The translations under genes were made by a program, and so were the position numbers. Below are positions 35,346 to 47,323 of a DNA stretch of 64,000 nucleotides, piece by piece; within the stretch, counting starts at the first letter, position 1, and each line of letters begins with the position of its first letter. The notes below the pieces were generated by a model. The model was not told the origin of the DNA and made no database searches. It was given only the letters and a program-made list of their open reading frames with translations. The DNA comes from Amaranthus tricolor (Eukaryota > Streptophyta > Magnoliopsida > Caryophyllales > Amaranthaceae): NCBI RefSeq assembly GCF_026212465.1, contig NC_080047.1:35857488-35921487 (forward strand), read 5' to 3'.

Positions 35346-36340
35346 AGAAACTTTAAAAAATATAAATTGGTCCAATCCATATAAATTAACTTACCATACC
35401 CACTTATGGTTATTTTAAATTTGTGTTAGCATTGAAAATTGATTTTTATACCCACTAGGAATTTAGTGAAGGATATAAATTCCTAAGAATTAGCAATTTC
35501 TACAAAAATTTACTTTCTATATGACACTAAGGATCTCTAAGGTCAATGAGTCATTGAGATTATCATATGGATGATCAGAAAAACGTTGGATTTTGGATTG
35601 TATGATGAAATATGGGAATTTTTAATAATTAGTGTAGCTCTATCTTTTTAAAAATATTTGTACAAAATGGAAAATCATGTTGTGGGACCCACATAGGGTG
35701 AGGCTTAAAATGTTGTGTCAACTTTGGCATGCCTTTTGTCCGTGGTTCCGTCCACCACGTGAACAAAGTTGGCCTACCGGGTACCGGTCCTTCTTCCTCT
35801 TTTCCCATCTTCTTTTCTATCATTTCCTTCTCAAAATTGTCTTCTACCCTTTTCTTATTGCTTAACAATAAACATCCACAATGGTGAAAAAATTTAAATA
35901 TTAAATAAGTACTTCTCTAAATCACTAATTTTTTTCATCTAATTTATAAAATGTCAATCACCCCCTCCTTATTATTAATACACTATACAATGTTATTATT
36001 TTTTGTTGATTAGTTAAATTAATTTAATTATTCTTTACTTTTATTTTATTTTAGAAAATTATATATCTGCATATATACCAAAAACAAAGAAACACAAACA
36101 AAACTCGTAACATCACGATTAGATGGAAGTAAACGAAAAGAAACGAGAGTTGAGGAGAGGGTGAGGGCGATAAAAGGAAAACAATCCAAGGGAAAAATAC
36201 TCTTTTATCTATAAATGAGCAAATATCAGTGAAGCAAAACAAGCTTACATCATAAAATTCAGAAAAAGCTTATGTTTCAACTTTTATGGCATATTGTTCC
36301 TTCAATTTCTTATGATGGCATCATTGATATTTATTCTAAC
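35346..36340. other. Intergenic, no gene seen
   Basis: Opposed frames 35629-35868 (79 codons, minus) and 35677-35865 (plus) overlap a less A+T-rich patch containing CCACGTGAACAAAG and CCGGGTACCGG. Neither shows a domain, and they may be promoter-type sequence rather than coding. Confidence 0.4.
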
Positions 36341-37390
36341 AATTACTACAAAAAAATTGCATCCACCTACGTTTAAAATTGCATTTACGCATTTTATATG
36401 TGAGTTTGATATATTTAACCACACTTAATTAAATATATTTGTTTATGTATTAACAAGGATTAAAATTATATGTTACTCAAGATTAAGGTTTGGACAAACT
36501 AATCCAACCTATAAAAAACCTACTAAAATTATAAACTATAGACACTAGTACCTTTACAAAAAATCCTCATAGATCAATAATAGATCAGCACCAAGGAAAT
36601 AAAAGCCAATAATGAACACATCAATCAAATTGTGGTAGGAGGCATCAGCAGCACAAGTAGATCATTTAGAGCGCATCAGAAACCAAGTAACAACATTTAA
36701 GCCATGTAACACCTTGCCTTATCTACTGAGTACAAATAATCTACATCATCCCATAACTAGTAATCATTACCCAAAATAAAGACAATTTAAAAACTAATTA
36801 AGTAAATCCACGAATAATCTCATAAATAACTATAAGATATAATATATAGTAGCTTACATGGTTTACTACATCCTAAATTAACAAAGTCAACTCAAAAGTA
36901 AAATAAAAATTCAACACGTGCTTAGACTAAGTGAAATTAGTAATTACTACTAACTAATAAAGGCTTAGATTTCATTTTATGTATTTGACTCTCTTGACGT
37001 AATAAATCCTCTACAACTCCAGTAAGTTACCAGTAATCACAACAATAAATTTAACTTTTCGTGACATTGAATTAGTGACATTAAAAAAATGCCATTGATT
37101 TATATTTTTTGTGTAACAATTATTTTTTTTTATTTTAAGTTCTACTATAAAGTGATTTAATGACACTTTATTTGGCTTTTAGTGGCATATGTAATTGTTA
37201 CTATAACCTATAGTGACATTTATGAGAAATGTCACTAGATCCTATGACGCGAAAAACTTTAGTGTGATTTTTTATTATGCTGCTAAAGAGTCTAATAAAT
37301 ATCACTAAATCCACTATATATACTATTAGAATTTTAAAGTAGTGACATTTAAATTAAATGTCGCTAAATATATCCCACTAAAAGCAAATT
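36341..37390 (-). mobile_element. CACTA-like remnant (weak)
   Basis: TTACTACAAAAAAATTGC at 36343 looks like a CACTA end with the first base changed. AGTGACATT/AATGTCACTA motifs cluster at 37060-37375 (at least six), an arrangement of the subterminal type. The two may or may not be one element. Confidence 0.3.
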
Positions 37391-38889
37391 ATGTTGGGTT
37401 GAATCTAAAACCAAAACAGGAAAAGTTCAACAACGAAAAGTTAAGTGAGTGGATTCAATCCACGTAAAATAACTATTTTTGAATTTAAAACATGCTTTCA
37501 TTAAAGAGAGAAGAAAATTACATATACAAGTTTAAAAACCCAATTGTAGACCTTTATGTACACTAAGTATCCACTTATAGGATATTCTTAGCTCTAAGGT
37601 TATGTCTCTCTCAAGTGAAATTAGCCGATACCTTAATGACCACTCGCCAAACCATAACAAAGACATAATTGCCTCTTACTCGCAATATAATAAGATAGAT
37701 GAATAAACATGATTTTTGAAATACCACTTCGCATCACTACTCAACCAAATGCTCATCATATCAGTTTTTTCAAATTTATATAATTATCATTAAATCAAAT
37801 ACATAAGAAAACATATAAAGTGACGACCACATTATTTTTAGAAGGGGACCACAATCCATTCACCTCAATATCCATTGTTGGATCTGTAACACTCTTGAAT
37901 TTCCGACCGACCTTGTTATAGGGTCGCTTGCTAACAACCAACTAATCCGTCTACTAAGGCACCTATATAAAACGTCTCCCGACAAAACTAATGTATCAAT
38001 CACCCACAACAGGGTTGTCGACCTATACAACTTAATATGTGACTTTTACTTAACCCTGATATATCCTATTGCATCTCACCCAAATCTCAAACTTAATACC
38101 TCATAATAATTTAGTTGACTAATCTATTCCTACTACAATTGCACCCGAAATATTTCATAATCTAACATAACCAAAATATTATTAATAATCTCAAAGAAAA
38201 CACTAATTTATATGACGTACTATTACGTTTGATGAAAGAACAGTATGCCTAAAATCTCCACCATAATATATCCTATTCTATCTCCTCCATCTGACATTCA
38301 TTTGGACGAGATGGACTTATCATGACCACACAATGGTACGGGCATAGGCTACAAATGTCCAATACTAGTCACCTCCCTAACCCGATCATCACATCATCGG
38401 ATCTTACTATCGTAAGAGGCAACCTATACACCATCACAGTTAGACAGAGTAGACGAGGATCATGATGAGGATTAGATCATTACTATGTACATTGTACAAA
38501 CTTTATTGAACTATTTTGTACGTAATGAACTGTAAGTATAAATTTTGTTGTTTATAGATTTATATAAATAAAACTTTAGATATTAAAACATCCAATTTAG
38601 TTGTTAGAAAGTGTCACTTTAGATCTATCTCACTATGAGACGGTCTCATACAAAAATTAATCTACGAGCACAAATTATTATTTGATATAGCGTCCCCCTA
38701 AGAAAAATCTAAATTGAGATAAATAGCCAAATCGATTAATAAAACCATCCATTTTCATATTTAAATTACTAGCTTATAGTTGTTTTCATATTTAACACAT
38801 TACTTTTGATTTTAAAAAATAGAACTTTAGATTTTGAAACACCCCCTTTAATTATTTGAAAGAGGCACTTTAAACTTCTCACTCTAAAA
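37391..38889. other. Intergenic with an LTR-terminus-like segment
   Basis: CTGTAACACTCTTGAATTTCC at 37888 matches the LTR-end consensus seen at 15703-15775 and 41011-41087. The following ~650 bases (to about 38540) are less A+T-rich and may be LTR sequence. GAGACGGTCTCA at 38638 is another copy of the recurring palindrome. No gene. Confidence 0.35.
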
Positions 38890-39420
38890 CGCATTCAAAC
38901 ATTGAGCTGCTCAAAATTGAGAATGGTTTTAGTTACAAAAAGTGATTTGGAAAAAAAAAATAATTATCAACAAAAATTTCAAAATAAGTTTCAGTAAATT
39001 TTTTAATCTTAAAATAAGAGTCTTTATGCTAAAGCTAAGGTCGGGTATTTGTTCGCTATTACTAACCGTGAACAAAGAAAGTTGTCATTAAAAGTCAAAA
39101 TCCTTTGTTTGTTGTTACTAAAAGTAAACAAAAGAAAGGCAATATCATAATGTTTGATAGGACGAAAAAACAATAACAAACAACAATGAAGTTTTTTGGT
39201 CCATTCAAATGTTACGTCATTGTCTTCCTTTTGTTTATTGTTACTAACAGTGAAGAAAGTCGTGCTAAATTTTATTCTTTTAGCCCTGACCTTACACTCG
39301 AACACGAATAAGCTTATTTTGAGAATTAAAATTTTCACAAGATTATTTAGGGTAAATTTTTTTATAAAAAAAAACACAAATTCTCATGAATGACAGTTTC
39401 TCAAAAAGACCATCTTTTAT
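38890..39420. mobile_element. Foldback element, family 1 copy A
   Basis: Arms of about 120 bases match as inverted repeats (AAAATAAG, then a ...AAGGTCGGG/CCCTGACCTT... pair). The middle contains repeated imperfect palindromes such as TTTGTTCGCTATTACTAAC with its inverted partner. The copy at 43812-44400 shares these central palindromes. The minus-strand 117-codon frame through it follows the palindromes and is not a gene. Confidence 0.5.
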
Positions 39421-40029
39421 AGGCCAGCCCATATAATATTTTTTTAAAAAAAATAAATGTTGGATTTTCATTAAAAACTGAAATTGTGAATTTTAAAAAG
39501 TTATCTCATTATTTGTGCATCATTTATGTCAATTCTCTTTTTCCTTCATTAACCACCTTACTTCTTCCTATACTTTCCATCCTCAAGCTTTCTCTTCTCA
39601 TATTTTCTCAAAATTCAGATCATTACTTGTTGAATCAACAAGTTTGATTAATATTTCATCTTTTCATATTCTCTGTTCTTCTTTGTTCACAGGTAATAAA
39701 CATGATTGATTTATTGGTTTGTTGATTCATTTTTTTTTGAGGTACATTTGACATATTTATGATTGTTCTTGTAATTATTTGTCATATTCTCTATCAAGTT
39801 ATTTGTTGATTCATTTTTTTTGTTTTCTATTTCTATTTAGTTATGTTTTTGAAAGTTTTGTATGATGTTGAATTTTTGGGTTTAGTGTATGGAAAGAAAA
39901 TTTGACTTAGTAGAGAATTTAGATAACTTATTGTTTGGGAAGATATTGGTGATGTGCATGGTAGATTTAGATTTTACCCAACCTCTTCAATTTGATTTTT
40001 AATTGAATTTAATAGTGTAATTCTCTGTG
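39421..40029. other. Possible leader and intron start of a lost gene
   Basis: 39500-39695 is CT-rich, like a plant 5-prime leader, and ends TTTGTTCACAGGTAATAAAC, which could be a splice donor. The next 300 bases are T-rich like an intron. No following exon was found before the minisatellite, so a gene cannot be claimed. Confidence 0.3.
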
Positions 40030-40680
40030 TGTATTAGTGTTTTTAATATGATGTAAGTTAGCATTAGTTATAATGTAAAATTGGCATTAAATCCAATTTA
40101 AATCGGTATTAAATATGATATAAGTGGGTATATAAGTTTAATATAAGTTGGCATTGAGTTTGATGTAAGTTGGCATTAAGTATTATGTAAGTTAGTATTA
40201 GGTCTGATGTAAATTGACATTTAATCTGATGTAAGTTGGAATTATGCTTGTTGTATATTGACATTATATATGTTATAGGTTGGAATTAACACTGTTATAA
40301 GTTGGCACTAGTCTGATGTAAGTTAACACTAAATCTGATTTAAGTGGGCATTAAGTCTGATATAAGTGAATTTTAGTATATATAAATTGGCATTGAGTTT
40401 GATGTAAGTTGGCATTAAGTTAATGTAAGCTGGCATTTATTCTGATGTAAGTTGGGATTATGTTTGTTGTAAGTTGACATTATATATGTTATAGGTTAGC
40501 ATTATAACTGTTATAAGTTGGCATTAGTCTGATGTAAGTTGACATTAATTCTGATATAAGTGGGTATTAAGTCTGATATAAGAGGTTATTAGATTTGATG
40601 TAAGCTGACATTAGGTTTGATATAAGTTGGCATTAAGTTTGATGTAATTTGGCATTAAAATAATACAACTAAACTGAAAT
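40030..40680 (+). repeat. 22-bp minisatellite array, plus orientation
   Basis: About 29 degenerate copies of GATGTAAGTTGGCATTAAGTCT. A higher-order block is visible: ACATTATATATGTTATAGGT occurs at 40261 and again at 40477, so about ten units have been duplicated together (period ~216 bp). Confidence 0.8.
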
Positions 40681-40689
40681 TGTAGAATA

Positions 40690-40712
40690 ACCATATAAGT
40701 GGGTATTTAGTG

Positions 40713-40748
<36 letters not shown>

Positions 40749-41087
40749 GGATAAAAACCGATGAAGCCCTAAATGCTCAAACCTAGCCGTCACCTCTACT
40801 CCCTCTCTTCTCTTCTCTTTTTCTCTCACTCCCTCACTGTGAGCAGCCGGCAGCCTCCATGAACAGCAGCAGCAGGCGTGCCTCCCCTCTATGAGCAGCC
40901 AGCAGCAGGCTACGTTGCACCCTCACAGCAACAACCTAAGGTTGCGTCCCTTCTCACTCACCCCTTTAATTAATCTTTAGCGTTTATTTAAATTATTTTC
41001 TTTTTTTTATGTAACACCCGAATTTCCTCCCTTCTTTCGCAATTTCTGGTTTCGTTTGAGTGGTTGGAAATTCAGGGGTGTTATATA
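40690..41087 (+). mobile_element. LTR fragment, same family as 12067-15775
   Basis: (AAT)n, then GGATAAAAACCGATGAAGCC and CCTAAATGCTC followed by a CT-rich leader match 12310-12480. CCTTTAATTAATCTTTAGCG through TGTAACACCCGAATTTCC to GGAAATTCAGGGGTGTTA matches 15655-15775. The ~3 kb between these in the other copy is absent here. Confidence 0.6.
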
Positions 41088-41137
41088 AGTAATGTTAGTA
41101 TACTTATAACATAACACTCTTACAACTTAGTGTATTA

Positions 41138-41417
41138 TTATTATTAAAAAGAATTACCGTGAATAATACAACATTTTGTTAGTTTCCCTATAATAATACC
41201 AACTTGGGGGGACATTTTCTTAGAATAATACCAACTTTAGTTTATTAACTAATTTATCATTTTTTTGGTCTTATAATCGCCTATAGTTTGATTTTTAATA
41301 TGTTAGGAATTTTCTAGGAAAACACCCCTTTAAGTTGGTATTATTCAGGTTAATCAATAGTTGGTATTATTGTAGGAAGATTAACAAAATATTGTATTAT
41401 TCACGATAATTTTTCCT
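41138..41417. mobile_element. Foldback MITE, family 2 copy A
   Basis: The left arm AAGAATTACCGTGAATAATAC and TAATAATACCAACTTGG pairs with the right arm (GTTGGTATTATTGTAGG, GTATTATTCACGATAATTTT). The arms are about 100 bp each. ATTATTATT lies on both sides but merges with microsatellites, so the target duplication is uncertain. The family also includes 45677-46145. Confidence 0.55.
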
Positions 41418-41419
41418 TA

Positions 41420-41462
<43 letters not shown>

Positions 41463-42199
41463 AATTGAACAAAATTATTACAAGTAAATTAAACAAAATT
41501 ATAATTAGTTGAAAAAATTAGTTCCAAAATTACTAAAAATAGATTGGTCAACTAATTAATATTACTAAATGCAACAAAATTAGTCATATATTAGAATAAT
41601 ATTACTCGTAGTAATATATATTACATAGATAACACTTATTAGTTATTAGTATATTACTATATTATTAGTCGTATTAGTAAATAATTAGTTGCATTTTTAT
41701 ATTATTACTCGTATTAGTATATCATTAGTCGTATTAGTGTATCGTTAGTATACATTATTAGTTGTATTAGCATATTATTAGTCTGGTTAATGTAGTATTA
41801 GTATATAATTAGTCGTATTGGTATTGAAATTATACATCTCAATTATAATTATAAACCAATAATTAAAAATTGGAAAAGTCTTGGAATAAGTTAGAAACAA
41901 CCTTACTCTCTTTTGTTGAGAATACTTTAATCTTACCTAAAATCATTGTTTAAGGTCTAGTTTGAGTATTTGGTAAGTGAAAAAAGCTTCTTAAAAATTT
42001 TTTAAATGTGTTTATTTAAAATATATTGAATTGAATCATTGTTTAAGAAATTTTTTTCTTATATTAAATTAAAAAAAAGGAAAATAATTACTTATTTTCT
42101 AATAAATGTAGAACTAATTAAGTTGGATGAAGATTTTCAATTTAAATCATTGTTAAACTTTTTTTATTTTTTCATTTTTATCTTAAAATATACTTTTTT
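41418..42199. other. A+T-rich DNA with degenerate TAGTCGTATTAGTAT repeats
   Basis: (ATT)n covers 41418-41458. From 41570 to 41830 a loose ATTAGTCGTATTAGTATAT motif recurs about ten times; the same motif, reversed, appears at 61100-61190. No gene. Confidence 0.5.
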
Positions 42200-42696
42200 T
42201 GTGGCAAGATCAAAACTTGCGATAAATTTCAAATTCAGGTGCCAAAATTTATAACACAATCCCACAATAGTTATTTACCCGTGACCTATAAGTCTTCATT
42301 TGCCACGATAAATATTTAGACGTGACATAATTGATGGCACATAATTTTTTGTCACGATAAATATTTACCTGTGACATAATTTTTGGTACAAGTTTTAGTT
42401 TGCCACAAAAAAAATTTTTGTAGCATGATTTGTGGTGGAAGTGCTTGTTTGCCACGATATTAGTTTACCCATGACACAAGTGTTTATTTGCCACAATATA
42501 TATTTACCCGTGGCATAATTTGTGACACAACTGCATCTTTGCCACGATATATATATATATTTACCCATGGCAAAAATTTTGGGTATGATTGTGATAATGT
42601 CTAGAAACCTTTTTTCCCGTGGCAAAATCAAAACTTGCCACAGATTTTGAATTCCCGTGGCATAATTAGTGGCACAAGTGAAGATTTGTAGAAGTG
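42200..42696 (-). mobile_element. CACTA-type terminus with subterminal repeats
   Basis: Reversed, the right end reads CACTTCTACAAATCTTC, a CACTA-like terminus. At least ten TTGCCACGATA/GTGGCATAA motifs follow, many as pairs around TTTACC. A ~45-base segment (GTGGCAA(G/A)ATCAAAACTTGC and what follows) occurs near both 42200 and 42632. The opposite terminus was not found. Confidence 0.5.
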
Positions 42697-42784
42697 TATG
42701 TGAAATCGTTTATTGTTATTATTTATATATGTTATGATAAAGATTTTGTGGATTTTAAATCCTTTTACAATTTAAGGATTTTGT

Positions 42785-43385
42785 GTTTTAATGCCTACTT
42801 ATACCATCCTTAATGCTTACTTATAGTGTACTTAATGCCTAATTAATTAGACTTAATGTCAACTTACATCAGACTTAATGCAAACTTATACCAGACTTAA
42901 TGCCAACTTATATCGGACTTAATGCACACGTACATCAAATTTAATTCCAACTTACAACACACCTAATGCCTGGTTACATCAGACTTAATGCCAACTTACA
43001 GTACACTTGATACCTACTTATATCATCTTAATGTATACTTATATTATATTTATGTTTCTTACTTAATACTTACTTATATCATATCTAATACCAAATTACA
43101 GCACACTTATTGCCAACTTACATCAGATTTAATGCTAACTTACATCAGATTTGATGCCAACTTACAGCACACTTAATACATACTTACATCAGACTTAATG
43201 TCAATTTACATCAGACTTAATGCCAATTTTACATCAGACTTAATGTCAATGTACATCAGACTTATTGCCTACTTACATGAAACTTAATGTCAACTTACAT
43301 CATACTTAATGCCAACGTACAAAATACTTAATTCCCAATTACATCAGACTTAATGTCAACTTACAGCACACTTAATACCTACTTT
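42785..43385 (-). repeat. 22-bp minisatellite array, minus orientation
   Basis: About 27 degenerate copies of AGACTTAATGCCAACTTACATC, the reverse complement of the unit at 40030-40680. The two arrays face each other across 2.1 kb. Confidence 0.8.
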
Positions 43386-43811
43386 ATTTACTTCATCATG
43401 TTCAATGTCATTATGTGCTTGTTCCTCCTCAAAACAACAACTGGAGGTTTTATTTCAATTATTTTTTATAGAAAACAACTTTAAAAGACAAAATAATAAT
43501 TAGGAGTTTAAAATAAAGAAAATCTAGAATCAAATATTAGCCTTTCTTCTTTCTTCTCAAAAATAACGCAAAATGTAGAGACGATTATGGTGAATGTCGA
43601 ATTCTTTCCCAAAAGCGTCCATGGTGTTTCTACTGATAATATGGAAAGAGATTTATTGATTTTCATTAATAATATGCAACCTTTTTTTCTAAGATTACTT
43701 CCTTAACTACAATATTGGTTTTTAAATAAGATGGCAGCAGCATAAATAAGTTGTTCATGTTGGGATATTAATTTTTCTTTTGTTTTTAAATAAGCTGGTA
43801 GCATAAATGGG
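43386..43811. other. Intergenic, no gene seen
   Basis: A+T-rich; a copy of GTTTTTAAATAAG(A/C)TGG(T/C)AGCA appears twice (43720 and 43784), a short direct duplication. No gene. Confidence 0.45.
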
Positions 43812-44400
43812 CTGGACTTAAGGACCGTCTCTCACAGAGACGGTCTCTCAAGAGACGAAAATTTGAAACAAATAAGTATTTTTAATAAAAGAAATTAAAA
43901 AAATGAGTTTCGGGTAAACTTAATTTCAAAAATAAACATCTTTAATTTCGAGTCTAAGCTCAGATATGTTCGCAGTTAATAACAGCGAACAAAACAATTA
44001 GTCAAAATAGTTTGTTCACAGTTATTAACTGTGAGTAAAAGAGAGACAATGTCTTAACGTTAAATGAGACAAAAAAATGAAAATCATGTTTGTTCGCAGT
44101 TAGTAACTGCGAACAAACATTGCTTCCCTTTTTTTTGTCCTATGTAACGTTATAACATTATCTACCTTTTGTTCGCAGGTAATAACTGCGAACAAACAAT
44201 TTTTACTTTTTTTATCAATTTTTTTGTTCACTGTTAAATACTGCGAACACACCTAACCTTAAGTTTAAAAATGAAGACGTTTATTTTTGAAATTAAGTTT
44301 ATCCAAAAACTTTTTTTTAAAATTTTTTTTTATTAAAATTACTTATTTATTTCAAATTTTTTCAAGAAACTAGCCGTATTCAATGTTTCACAAAAAGCAG
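43812..44400. mobile_element. Foldback element, family 1 copy B
   Basis: The left arm (AAAATTTGAAACAAATAAGTA, GGGTAAACTTAATTTC, AAAAATAAACATCTT) aligns over ~150 bases with the reversed right arm. The centre holds four TTTGTTCGCAGTTANTAACTGCGAACAAA-type palindromes. A GAGACGGTCTC palindrome sits at the left outer edge. No coding sequence. Confidence 0.6.
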
Positions 44401-45676
44401 CATCCGGTTAGATATATTCTTTTATTGGGCTTTTCTGAATGATAAGTGGGCTTAAAATCAACTTTGGGTCCATTGGACTATTATCTGATCATTACAGAAA
44501 TCCATCTCTAGCCTTCTTTATATTTTTTAAGAAGAAAACATTACATTAGTTAATTAGTTTATGTAAAAAAAACACAATACAGCAATAAAATAAACACTAA
44601 TAATTTATACATGTTTATTTTCTTTGGAAATTCAAGTTATATTAATAACCTAAAAAAACAATTAAGTACAAAGAAAGCCCTGAGAGATACAAAAGGCTCA
44701 AAAACTTTCAAATTAAGCAGTGTTTTAAACTTGAACTTGAGCTCGAACATAACCTTAACCCGACTCCTAAAAGCTTAAAAAGTACCCAACCCACCGTATC
44801 TAGCTACATGATTTAGCACACAAGGATGTCTGCTACAGCTCAACATAGTGAGCCCAAACAAACAATAAAATATTACTTTAAGAAACAATAAAACAATTGG
44901 ATTGTATTTTACAAATACTCTCGCATTTGATTAATTTTGAAATAATTTTTATATAAATGTTATGTATATTTATATGTTTACAAAGAGTATTTCAAAAATT
45001 CGTTACTTTTGCTTATTTTTAAGGTCCAATATTTAATATATTAATTAATTACTATTGTTATTAAGGATCACTTAAACATTCAGCCCCTTGTAATGCGAAA
45101 TTCAAAATTTTCCAATCCAAGTATAGAGTTAGATTTATTTGTTAGTTAAGAGCAAAAACTAAAAGCATAAATCCAATAAGCTCATTTGTTACTTCTATGT
45201 CCAACATGAAAAACTAAACAACTGGTCTTCTGAGAGACTATCTCTTTAAGACTTCTTTCAAGTCCAGCCTATTAAAGCATAATTAAACAAAAAAATGATA
45301 ATGAGCTGGTTAAATTAGAAATAATCTTTCAAAGAGACCGTTTTTCACAAAAATTTGTGAAAACTAAATGCATACAAAAATCATTAAAATGTGAACCTGT
45401 ACACACATCTTTTTTACTTGGTTTGTACCTTTAGACTTTAGAGGCTTGAAATTTCATTAATTTTTTGGAAGGATGAATAAAAAGTACAAAATAAAAAAAA
45501 ATATTAAGCAATAAATGAGTATTGGATTTTGTAGTTTAGACTTTGATGAGATTCAATTGTATTTTTGTGAAATCTCTTTTACTGAGCTAGAAATTGAAAG
45601 GAAAACTATGAATATAAAGATATAACTATTTGTTCATGAGCATACAACACGAACAAAAAATAAAATTGGAAAAAAT
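44401..45676. other. A+T-rich intergenic DNA
   Basis: No gene. The GAGACTATCTC and GAGACCGTTTTTCAC segments near 45234 and 45335 are decayed relatives of the GAGACGGTCTC palindrome. Confidence 0.45.
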
Positions 45677-46145
45677 ATTAAATTTAAGAAAAGGTTACCA
45701 AGAATAATCCAATTTTATATTTTCTTGATTTTCCTACAATAATCCACCTATTGATCGGTTAACTATGAATACTCTCAACTTTGAAGGGTATTTTTCTAGA
45801 GTAACCCGGTAACCTGATTACTTGCTATAGTAGTTTTATTTTTTAAAAGAAAAAGATAAATAAAATAAAATGACGAAAAAAATGTTAAAAAAAATTTTAA
45901 TTTTTTTATTATTCAGAATTTTTTATGTAAATTTTCAAAAATTTTCTCTTATTTTACATCAATTTTTATTTTACTTTTTTTGTTAAATTACTTACTATAG
46001 CAGGTCATCAGGTTATCCAAGTTAACTCTTGGCAAATACCCCTAAAGTTGGGATTATTCATGGCTAATCAATAGGTGGTATTATAGTAGGAAAATCATGA
46101 ATATGTTAGATTATTATAGGTAATTTTTCCTTAAATTTATGTGGC
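45677..46145. mobile_element. Foldback MITE, family 2 copy B
   Basis: The left arm from TAAATTTAAGAAAAGGTTACC aligns with the reversed right arm (TAAATTTAAGGAAAAATTACC) for about 170 bases, including CCACCTATTGATYRG and ACTTGCTATAG. The loop is A/T-only. Shared motifs (CCTACAATAATACC, GTTGGTATTATT) tie it to 41138-41417. Confidence 0.6.
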
Positions 46146-46732
46146 TTAGCATAGCGCATAAATCATGAATTGCAACTTTCTTTTTAAAGAAACTTAATAA
46201 TTCATTGATAAAAATATTTTATGACATCTACAACAGAGTAACAATCGATCAAATACATGAAAGCTTTAATCAAATTATTGTTGGATTGTATCCTTCAACG
46301 GAGTCTTTAGATCTGGTGTGGCTTTGAAATTGAGATAAATTTCATACTATTGACTGTATTAGTAGAACTAACACCCATGATTGTATTATATATCTTTTTA
46401 CCATCGAATTGATAACAAGACTCCAAACTCTTAGCATGAGAGATTTTAAAAACCAATATATAGATAGATCGAATCCAACAAATAGATAAATTAATTCTAT
46501 AATATAGAGTGAATAGATTTCATTTGTAACTAAAAAACAAATAAAGCAAGAATAAAGAGATTGAAGACTTACCATTAACGATAAGGTTGATTGCAGCCCC
46601 AAGGTTAATAATAAAGGCTATACTTTTTTGAGAGGAAAAAAGAAGGAGAAGAGAGCAAGATTAGACGTCAAGTTCATCAATTGCAAGCAATACTCGATAT
46701 GTATTAGTCACTTAACCTCAAAAACCTTTATA
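46146..46732. other. Intergenic, no gene seen
   Basis: The minus-strand open frame of 86 codons (46342-46602) is hydrophobic but shows no domain or conserved start context. AAGAAGGAGAAGAGAGC near 46641 could be a reversed CT-rich leader. Confidence 0.4.
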
Positions 46733-47147
46733 GGGTGTTTGGTTTGTAGGATAAAATGTGGGAATGAGATATATTATCCCAAGTATCCCACTTCTTATGT
46801 TTTGTAAGTGGCTATGAAAAAAAAGTAGGGAGTGGAAATGGAATAGATGATAGATTCCCTTAATTTCCAAGAAAATAAGACTTAAGGAGGAGATGGTAAT
46901 AGGTGGGTGGGATTTGAGATATAGGTAAAAAGACTAATTTATCAATATTAATTAACAAAATACACATGTTATTTTATTTAGAAAGGGCCAAATGATAAAT
47001 CTTATAATTTATTTCCAATCTCATTATCACATATATTAAAAAAAGGGTTTAGGAGTAGGTTATATTTTAACAATTTCCAATAATCAATTTTCAATCTCAA
47101 TTCCACCTTTTATTCTCAAATTTTCATTTTCACGTATCAAACAGCCT
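46733..47147. mobile_element. PIF/Harbinger-like MITE
   Basis: The left end GGGTGTTTGGTTTGTAGG pairs with the right end TATCAAACAGCC (reversed GGCTGTTTGATA), the GG(C/G)TGTTTGG end typical of Harbinger MITEs, with TTA next to the right end. Interior arms (GGGAATGAGATA / TCTCAATTCCA) also pair. About 415 bp, non-coding. Confidence 0.5.
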
Positions 47148-47323
47148 TAATGATAATTGCTCACATATAAGAATAGATGGCATTTTAGCATCTTTCTAGA
47201 ATTTTTGTGTTTGCATTCCCTTATAAAGTAATAAATATATAGGAAATACAATTGTAGCCACCGTCATATTTGGCGATGGATTCTTCACCGACTTGATAAA
47301 AAAAATCTAGACAAACAGTCAGA

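Noticed and set aside
35629..35868. 79-codon minus-strand frame with balanced composition
   Set aside because: No domain, no leader or poly(A) context, and an equally long frame on the other strand.
39515..39709. 64-codon frame before a splice-donor-like sequence
   Set aside because: CT-rich leader-like DNA; no downstream exon and no protein similarity.
46342..46602. 86-codon hydrophobic minus-strand frame
   Set aside because: A+T-rich composition alone gives Leu/Ile/Tyr-rich frames; no signal peptide pattern or domain.
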